A stretch of 64,000 bases of DNA from the NCBI GenBank assembly GCA_965657085.1, contig CBFHND010000003.1:1-64000 (forward strand), read 5' to 3'. Origin of the DNA: CBFHND01 sp965657085 (GTDB lineage Bacteria; Pseudomonadota; Alphaproteobacteria; Rhodobacterales; Rhodobacteraceae). The notes below the pieces were generated by a model that had not been told where the DNA came from, ran no database searches, and saw nothing but the letters and a program-made list of their open reading frames with translations. Positions 61,981 to 64,000 of the stretch are shown here, in pieces; the stretch's first letter is position 1, and the number at the start of each line of letters is the position of its first letter. A program made the position numbers and the translations under genes.

Positions 61981-62097
61981 CCGGTTGATCCTTTTGCAAA
62001 ACCCTCAGGTCCGTTTTGGGCCGCCCTCGGCCAAAGGGCAAGACCACCTGTTGCGCTTTAGAACCGCCGCGCCTAATTTGCGCGTGGGGAGAATGCC

Positions 62098-62472
62098 ATG
62101 ACCGACGATCGTCTGTCCTTCAAGGAAATGTGCGCGGAATTCGAGGTGACACCGCGCACGTTGCGTTACTACGAGTATATCGAACTGCTGCAACCTGACC
62201 GGGAAGGCCGGTCACGGTTCTACGGCCCCCGCGAACGTGCACGCATGAAGCTGATCCTGAGGGGCCGCAAATTCGGCTTTCAACTGGAAGAGATTCGCCA
62301 GTGGCTACTGATCTATGAAGAAGACGGCACCGAGGCGCAGATGCAGGCCTGGATCGAAATGGCCGATCGCCAGCTGAAAGAACTGGCCGAACAGCGCGCC
62401 CAGTTGGACGAGGCGCTGGATGAACTTCAGGACCTGCGCAACAACGTCGCCGGCGCTCTGGCCAAGCGCTGA
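62098..62472 (+). CDS. MerR-family regulator
   Basis: The 124-residue protein has the MerR HTH (LSFKEMCAEFEVTPRTLRYY, GRSRFYGPRERARMKLILRG) and a C-terminal coiled coil (about 85-120). It has no Cys metal site, so it belongs to the metabolite or acyl-CoA-responsive class. It is a clear paralogue of the MerR at 62666. It is divergent from the thioesterase genes, which may be its targets. Confidence 0.92.
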   Translation: MTDDRLSFKEMCAEFEVTPRTLRYYEYIELLQPDREGRSRFYGPRERARMKLILRGRKFGFQLEEIRQWLLIYEEDGTEAQMQAWIEMADRQLKELAEQRAQLDEALDELQDLRNNVAGALAKR

Positions 62473-62581
62473 TCCGCAGGGCCTTTTCCTGAACAATTGA
62501 AACACTGCACGCAGGATTCCGCCGGTTGATCATGCAGGCCAGCCGCCTGCGCAGCCCGAAATCACCAACTTTCGCCCAAAG

Positions 62582-62605
62582 TGACGTAACGTATAGCTTA
62601 CGTCA
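62582..62605. promoter_or_regulatory. inverted repeat, probable MerR-type operator
   Basis: TGACGTAA and TTACGTCA are perfect 8-bp arms around 8 bases, followed by a second partly matching ACGTCAA repeat up to 62613. ACGT-rich repeats of this kind are the known sites of MerR-type regulators of branched-chain and fatty acyl degradation (LiuR class). It lies 61 bases upstream of the second MerR gene. Confidence 0.7.
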
Positions 62606-62665
62606 ACGTCAACTTATGTTGTAATGGAATCATCCCATATACATGTCACCCCATGAAACGACACG

Positions 62666-63079
62666 ATGAGTGATCTGATGGACGAGAAAACACTGACTAT
62701 CCGCGAGATGTGCGACACCTATGATGTCACGCCCCGCACCCTGCGCTTTTACGAAGCCAAGGAACTGCTGTTCCCGATCCGGGAGGGCCAAAAGCGCCTT
62801 TTCACCAAACGCGACCGCGCGCGGCTCAAGCTGATCCTGCGCGGCAAACGCTTTGGCTTCAGCCTTGAAGAAATCCGCCAGCTGCTGGACCTGTACCACT
62901 TGGGCGACCAGCAACACACGCAGTTGGCGCGGTCCTACGAGATCGCCAAGGACCGCCTGTCCGACATGGAACGGCAACGCGATGAGCTGACCGAGGCCAT
63001 CGACGATCTCAAGAACCAGTTGAAGTGGGGCGAGAAGATGCTCGCCTCGATGAACCAGTCGCAAAAAGCGGCGCAATAA
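62666..63079 (+). CDS. MerR-family regulator of acyl-CoA catabolism
   Basis: The 137-residue protein has a MerR HTH (LTIREMCDTYDVTPRTLRFY, EGQKRLFTKRDRARLKLILR) and a long coiled coil (about 95-130). No metal-binding cysteines are present. It lies 37 bases before an acyl-CoA dehydrogenase gene and behind an ACGT-rich palindrome, the layout of LiuR/PsrA-like MerR regulators that respond to fatty-acid or amino-acid degradation intermediates. Confidence 0.93.
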   Translation: MSDLMDEKTLTIREMCDTYDVTPRTLRFYEAKELLFPIREGQKRLFTKRDRARLKLILRGKRFGFSLEEIRQLLDLYHLGDQQHTQLARSYEIAKDRLSDMERQRDELTEAIDDLKNQLKWGEKMLASMNQSQKAAQ

Positions 63080-63116
63080 ATCCCAACACCCGACCGAGAC
63101 ACAAAGGGAGAGACCT

Positions 63117-64000
63117 ATGCCAAGCTATACAGCACCGACCAAAGACATGCAGTTCGTTCTGCACGATGTTCTGAAGATCACCGAAAGCACAATTCCGGGC
63201 TATGACGAGCTTGAGCCTGATTTCACATCGGCCATCCTCGAAGAGGCAGGCAAGATCAGCTCCGAAGTGCTGGCGCCGCTGAACCCCGTTGGCGACAAGG
63301 AAGGCTGCCGTCTCGAAAACGGCGTGGTCTATACCCCCACGGGCTTCAAAGACGCGTTCGAGCAGGTCAAGGAAGGCGGCTGGACCGGTCTGGACATGCC
63401 AGAGCAGTACGGCGGTCAGAACATGCCGGTCGTGATGGGCAGCGCCGTTGGCGAGTTCTTTTCGGGCGCCAACCAGGCGTTCACCATGTACCAGGGCCTG
63501 ACCCACGGTGCGGCATCGGCCATTCTGGCCCACGGCACGGACGCCCAGAAAGACACGTATCTGCCCAAGATGGTGTCCTGCGACTGGACCGGCACCATGA
63601 ACCTGACCGAACCGCATTGCGGCACCGATCTTGGCCTGATGCGGACCAAGGCCGAACCACAGGCCGACGGCAGCTACAAGATCAGCGGCCAGAAGATCTT
63701 TATCTCGGCCGGTGAGCACGACATGGCAGAGAACATCGTGCATCTGGTTCTGGCCAAGATCACCGACGGCCCCGAAGGCATCAAGGGCGTGTCGCTGTTT
63801 ATCGTGCCCAAGTTCATGGTCAACGAAGATGGCAGCCTTGGCGCGCGCAACGGTGTGTCCGTGGGCAACATCGAAGAGAAGATGGGCATTCACGGCAACT
63901 CGACCTGCGTGATGAACTATGACGAGGCCACCGGCTACCTCTTGGGCGAAGAGCACAAGGGCATGCGCGCCATGTTCACCATGATGAACGAAGCGCGTCT
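63117..64000 (+). CDS. acyl-CoA dehydrogenase, FadE/DmdC-like, partial at the right edge
   Basis: The visible 294 residues start MPSYTAPTKDMQFVLHDVLK. They include the N-terminal extension of the large (about 590-residue) acyl-CoA dehydrogenase type, GQNMPVVMGSAVGEFFSGAN and MNLTEPHCGTDLGLMRTKAE (FAD/substrate motif). This class includes fatty acyl-CoA dehydrogenases and DmdC, which oxidises methylmercaptopropionyl-CoA in DMSP demethylation. Which one cannot be told without the C-terminus and the following genes. GGGAG precedes the ATG. Confidence 0.93.
   Translation, partial: MPSYTAPTKDMQFVLHDVLKITESTIPGYDELEPDFTSAILEEAGKISSEVLAPLNPVGDKEGCRLENGVVYTPTGFKDAFEQVKEGGWTGLDMPEQYGGQNMPVVMGSAVGEFFSGANQAFTMYQGLTHGAASAILAHGTDAQKDTYLPKMVSCDWTGTMNLTEPHCGTDLGLMRTKAEPQADGSYKISGQKIFISAGEHDMAENIVHLVLAKITDGPEGIKGVSLFIVPKFMVNEDGSLGARNGVSVGNIEEKMGIHGNSTCVMNYDEATGYLLGEEHKGMRAMFTMMNEAR

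Noticed and set aside
1..64000. CRISPR arrays, tRNA/rRNA genes, prophage or toxin-antitoxin modules
   Set aside because: No regularly spaced repeats, cloverleaf sequences, phage structural genes or toxin-antitoxin pairs were recognised by reading; a tRNAscan or Infernal run would be decisive.

Overview
The window looks like a chromosomal segment of a roseobacter-group alphaproteobacterium (Rhodobacterales). It is GC-rich with short intergenic gaps. The gene order miaB / phoH-ybeY-CBS protein-lnt-metK, the pairing of irr with fabA, and a metK leader that matches the SAM/SAH riboswitch class known from Rhodobacterales all point there. No tRNA, rRNA, CRISPR array or prophage was seen.

Left part (1-19 kb, mostly housekeeping). 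Frameshifted remnants of an IS256-type and an IS3-type transposase lie at the left edge (1-991), followed by about 1 kb with no convincing gene. Next comes a minus-strand block: metK with its riboswitch, lnt, a CBS-domain CorC-like protein, ybeY and phoH. It is followed by an OmpA-family gene and a small lipoprotein gene that share an unusual Trp/Cys-rich module, and then miaB. After a conserved unknown protein and a PhyH-type oxygenase, the Irr regulator faces the unsaturated fatty acid genes fabA, fabB and fabI. Here fabA and fabB are separated by a VOC-domain gene and a frameshifted TPR-sulfotransferase gene.

Middle left (19-33.5 kb). A complete urea ABC transporter operon, urtABCDE, is followed by a RidA-family gene broken by an in-frame stop. 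That gene is divergent from a WYL-domain regulator, with a 21-bp near-palindrome between them. After an FKBP isomerase gene, a compact plus-strand run encodes a HAD dehalogenase, a PLP threonine/serine-type dehydratase, an EEP-family phosphatase/nuclease, PcaD, PcaB and an MFS exporter. No pcaHG genes are present.

Middle right (33.5-50.4 kb), the most interesting region. Fifteen minus-strand genes, many overlapping by 1-4 bases, run from a perfect 20-bp palindrome at 50369-50388 down to 35926. They encode a CUT1-type ABC importer (ATPase, binding protein, two permeases with unusual insertions), a small ester-cyclase/SnoaL protein, a HisD/HpsN-type Zn dehydrogenase, two double-SnoaL proteins, an SDR, a LacI regulator, a two-part cupin, a SAM methyltransferase, a MetE-like Zn protein, an RraA-family aldolase and a CIA30-like exported protein. 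A Zn alcohol dehydrogenase and a mandelate racemase-family sugar-acid dehydratase-like enzyme converge on it. The combination looks like a self-contained uptake and catabolic regulon for a carbohydrate-like, possibly methylated or sulfonated, compound that I cannot match to a described pathway.

Right part (50.4-64 kb). This holds a fused alpha-beta 2-oxoacid dehydrogenase E1, glutaryl-CoA dehydrogenase (gcdH) divergent from a LysR regulator with a clear inverted repeat between them, a small exported cupredoxin-like protein, an SRAP DNA-protein crosslink protein, a periplasmic 5'-nucleotidase, a DUF952-DUF1330-pyrD overlap operon, a MATE exporter with two PaaI-type thioesterases, and two tandem MerR regulators leading into an acyl-CoA dehydrogenase cut by the window edge.
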